From positions 1-6,048 of the forward strand of contig CAMYXQ010000055.1 of NCBI GenBank assembly GCA_947303105.1: a DNA stretch of 6,048 nt. Reading direction: 5' to 3'. Shown here piece after piece: positions 4,982-6,048 of this stretch. A model generated the notes under the pieces. That model ran no database searches. It was given only the letters and a program-made list of their open reading frames with translations, and had not been told where the DNA came from. Numbering within the stretch: position 1 is the stretch's first letter; each line of letters starts with the position of its first letter. The DNA comes from an uncultured Caryophanales bacterium (lineage in GTDB: Bacteria > Bacillota_I > Bacilli_A > RFN20 > CAG-826). A program made the position numbers and the translations under genes.

Positions 4982-5449
4982 ATGACATTGGCAGAATTGA
5001 GAAAACAAAACAACCTAACGCAAAAAGAAGCGGCCTCTTTGGTTGGTATCCCTTATCGGACTTACATTCGTTATGAGGAGAATCCATCTTATGCGACGAA
5101 GTTCAATTATCGGATGATTTTTTCCGAACTGGCTGAGAAAGTAAAAATCGACGAAGAGAACGGAGTTCTTTCTATTGAAAGAATTAAAGAAATCGCAGTG
5201 CCCCTTTTGAAGGCAAAAGGTATCTCGTTCTGCTATTTGTTTGGCAGTTACGCGAAAGGGACCGCCAAAAAGACAAGCGATGTTGATCTTTTGGTGGATA
5301 CCGAAATCACCGGCCTAGCGTTCTTGAATCTCATTGAGGAACTCCGAGCCGCTCTGCACAAGAAAGTCGATTTATTGCGGTTGGGCGATCTTGAGCAAGG
5401 AAACCCCATCGCTCTTGAAATACTGCGGGAGGGAATCCGGCTCTTATGA
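4982..5449 (+). CDS. HTH-nucleotidyltransferase (MNT) antitoxin fusion
   Basis: The 155-residue product has an N-terminal XRE/Cro-type helix-turn-helix (about 1-50, LAELRKQNNLTQKEAASLVG followed by a YRTYIRYEE recognition region). A linker leads to a minimal nucleotidyltransferase domain (about 65-155). The nucleotidyltransferase signature is complete: Gly88-Ser89, ten residues, then Asp100-Val-Asp102, with a third carboxylate at Asp130 (KKVDLLRL). In type VII systems such as Shewanella MntA/HepT, this enzyme neutralises the HEPN toxin by adding AMP units to a tyrosine near its active site. Paired here with a HEPN gene by an ATGA overlap, it should play that part. The fused HTH suggests it also represses its own operon through the two 27-bp repeats just upstream. 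Classical MntA lacks this domain. There is no Shine-Dalgarno sequence, so a leaderless mRNA is possible. The ATG at 4982 is fixed by the HTH beginning at once. Confidence 0.9.
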   Translation: MTLAELRKQNNLTQKEAASLVGIPYRTYIRYEENPSYATKFNYRMIFSELAEKVKIDEENGVLSIERIKEIAVPLLKAKGISFCYLFGSYAKGTAKKTSDVDLLVDTEITGLAFLNLIEELRAALHKKVDLLRLGDLEQGNPIALEILREGIRLL

Positions 5450-5787
5450 TTCAAAAAACCGATTTGCGCATTTTGGCTTTGATGATTGAAAAAGCCAACC
5501 GACTCATTGAAATCTGCACAAAATACAGTTTGGAACAAATCCATAGCGATTTCGTCATCTCGGATGCTATTCAATATGAGTTTGAAAAGCTTTATGAAGA
5601 CAGCACGAGATTATCAATGGATTTGCGGATGTCGCATCCCGAATTGCATCTGGATGATCTGAGAGGCATTCGAAACCGAATCGCCCATGATTACGAAAGC
5701 GTAAGTCTGAAAATTCTCGTCGATACGGCGAAAAAAGACATCCCTGAGCTGAAGGAAACGCTTGAGAGATTCCTGAAAGCGAATTAA
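5446..5787 (+). CDS. HEPN-domain toxin, HepT-like (DUF86 type)
   Basis: The 113-residue all-helical product carries the HEPN RNase motif RNRIAHDY, with Arg76, His81 and Tyr83 fitting the R-x4-H-x-Y pattern of HepT toxins. Arg and His form the ribonuclease active site of HEPN dimers. The tyrosine is the residue AMP-modified by MntA in the characterised Shewanella pair. The preceding sequence (AIQYEFEKLYEDSTRLS, about 41-58) and the final amphipathic helices also fit the family in order and length. It overlaps the antitoxin gene by four bases (ATGA) and has its own Shine-Dalgarno (GGAGGG) inside that gene, so the two are translationally coupled with the antitoxin first. The RNA target cannot be inferred. 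All active-site residues are intact, so the toxin is probably functional. Confidence 0.9.
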   Translation: MIQKTDLRILALMIEKANRLIEICTKYSLEQIHSDFVISDAIQYEFEKLYEDSTRLSMDLRMSHPELHLDDLRGIRNRIAHDYESVSLKILVDTAKKDIPELKETLERFLKAN

Positions 5788-5808
5788 AAACGGCCACTTG
5801 GCCGTTTT
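5787..5808. terminator. Bidirectional terminator between convergent genes
   Basis: AAAACGGCC-ACTT-GGCCGTTTT forms a 9-bp stem with A and T runs on either side, so it can end transcription of the HEPN/MNT operon on plus and of the gene at 5811-6048 on minus. It starts right at the end of the HEPN gene. Confidence 0.9.
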
Positions 5809-5810
5809 CT

Positions 5811-6048
5811 TTATTTGTACTCAATCCAGTTGGTGATCGAATTCCAACGTCCGCCCGGATTGGTCCGAGTCAGCTTGATGCCTTCAAAGGTATAAGAGAC
5901 AAGAGTGTCGAGCGAATTGGTGCGCGTCGCGACAAGGGCGGCGTCATTGATATAGAACTGTTTGGTCTCGGCGTAATAGACGCTGTCCTTATACACGGTG
6001 ACGTCCATGATGACGCTCTTCTTGGAAAGATCGACCAATGTGGTGCGG
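5811..6048 (-). CDS. C-terminal end of an unidentified protein (runs off right edge)
   Basis: The minus-strand frame stays open from its TAA (complement of 5811-5813) to the window edge, giving about 78 residues of C-terminus. It is not recognised as a known family. The visible sequence is rich in beta-prone, Thr/Ser/Val/Tyr-containing segments (SVIMDVTVYKDSVYYAET, YTFEGIKLTR) and ends WNSITNWIEYK, with no cysteine and no membrane segment. That would suit an extracellular or repeat-type surface protein, but this is only an impression. The TTG near 6038 is not a convincing start: the frame continues upstream with R-T-T and no Shine-Dalgarno is seen. It is convergent with the HEPN gene, and both share the hairpin at 5787-5808. 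Codon use is G/C-richer than in the toxin genes, closer to feo. Confidence 0.65.
   Translation of the reverse strand, partial: RTTLVDLSKKSVIMDVTVYKDSVYYAETKQFYINDAALVATRTNSLDTLVSYTFEGIKLTRTNPGGRWNSITNWIEYK

Noticed and set aside
4894..5076. 60-residue open frame containing a twice-repeated KTCQNGK peptide
   Set aside because: The peptide repeat is just the translation of the 27-bp DNA repeats. The frame overlaps the HTH-MNT gene and has no Shine-Dalgarno or family resemblance.
468..5787. Mobile element carrying the toxin-type genes
   Set aside because: No transposase, integrase, terminal inverted repeats, tRNA gene or attachment-site duplication is visible in the window.

Overview
The window comes from a low-to-moderate GC Gram-positive bacterium that uses the standard code (TGA is a stop, TGG is Trp). 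The most likely source is a Bacilli/Clostridia-type Firmicute, perhaps an uncultured gut lineage. This is inferred from the feoA-feoA-feoB gene order with a small FeoB-associated Cys-rich membrane protein and a short DtxR-type regulator. The species cannot be named from the sequence.

Layout. (1) Positions 1-1322 are an AT-richer accessory stretch. It holds a C-terminally truncated YdeI/OmdA-like gene (84-443) and a toxin-like gene (468-1322) that joins an N-terminal Bro-N/antirepressor-like domain to a complete class III Fic AMP-transferase closely resembling Neisseria NmFic. A 29-bp imperfect repeat of the Bro-N coding sequence sits at the broken end of the first gene. (2) Positions 1375-4887 are a ferrous-iron uptake locus: an iron-responsive DtxR/MntR-family repressor (1375-1749), then an operon feoA1 (1870-2082), feoA2 (2096-2338), feoB (2335-4659) and the Cys-rich protein (4661-4852), closed by an intrinsic terminator. 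Two identical 18-bp palindromes (1775-1792 and 1833-1850) flank the feo promoter and are the obvious repressor operators. The first also forms the terminator-like hairpin behind the regulator gene. (3) Positions 4913-5808 are a type VII-like HEPN/MNT toxin-antitoxin module. Two 27-bp repeats lead into an HTH-nucleotidyltransferase fusion (4982-5449), which overlaps a HEPN toxin gene (5446-5787), and a bidirectional terminator follows. (4) The 3' end of an unidentified minus-strand gene (5811-6048) runs off the right edge.

How it works together. The regulator, loaded with Fe(II), should bind both palindromes and shut off Feo transport when iron is plentiful. The two flanking modules are each built on AMP transfer to protein, but by unrelated folds (Fic and MNT). 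A recurring pattern is that the four genes lacking a Shine-Dalgarno sequence (84, 468, 1375, 4982) each have a -10-like hexamer ending six bases before the ATG, which suggests leaderless transcripts. Genes inside operons, and the iron-regulated feoA1, carry strong Shine-Dalgarno sequences.
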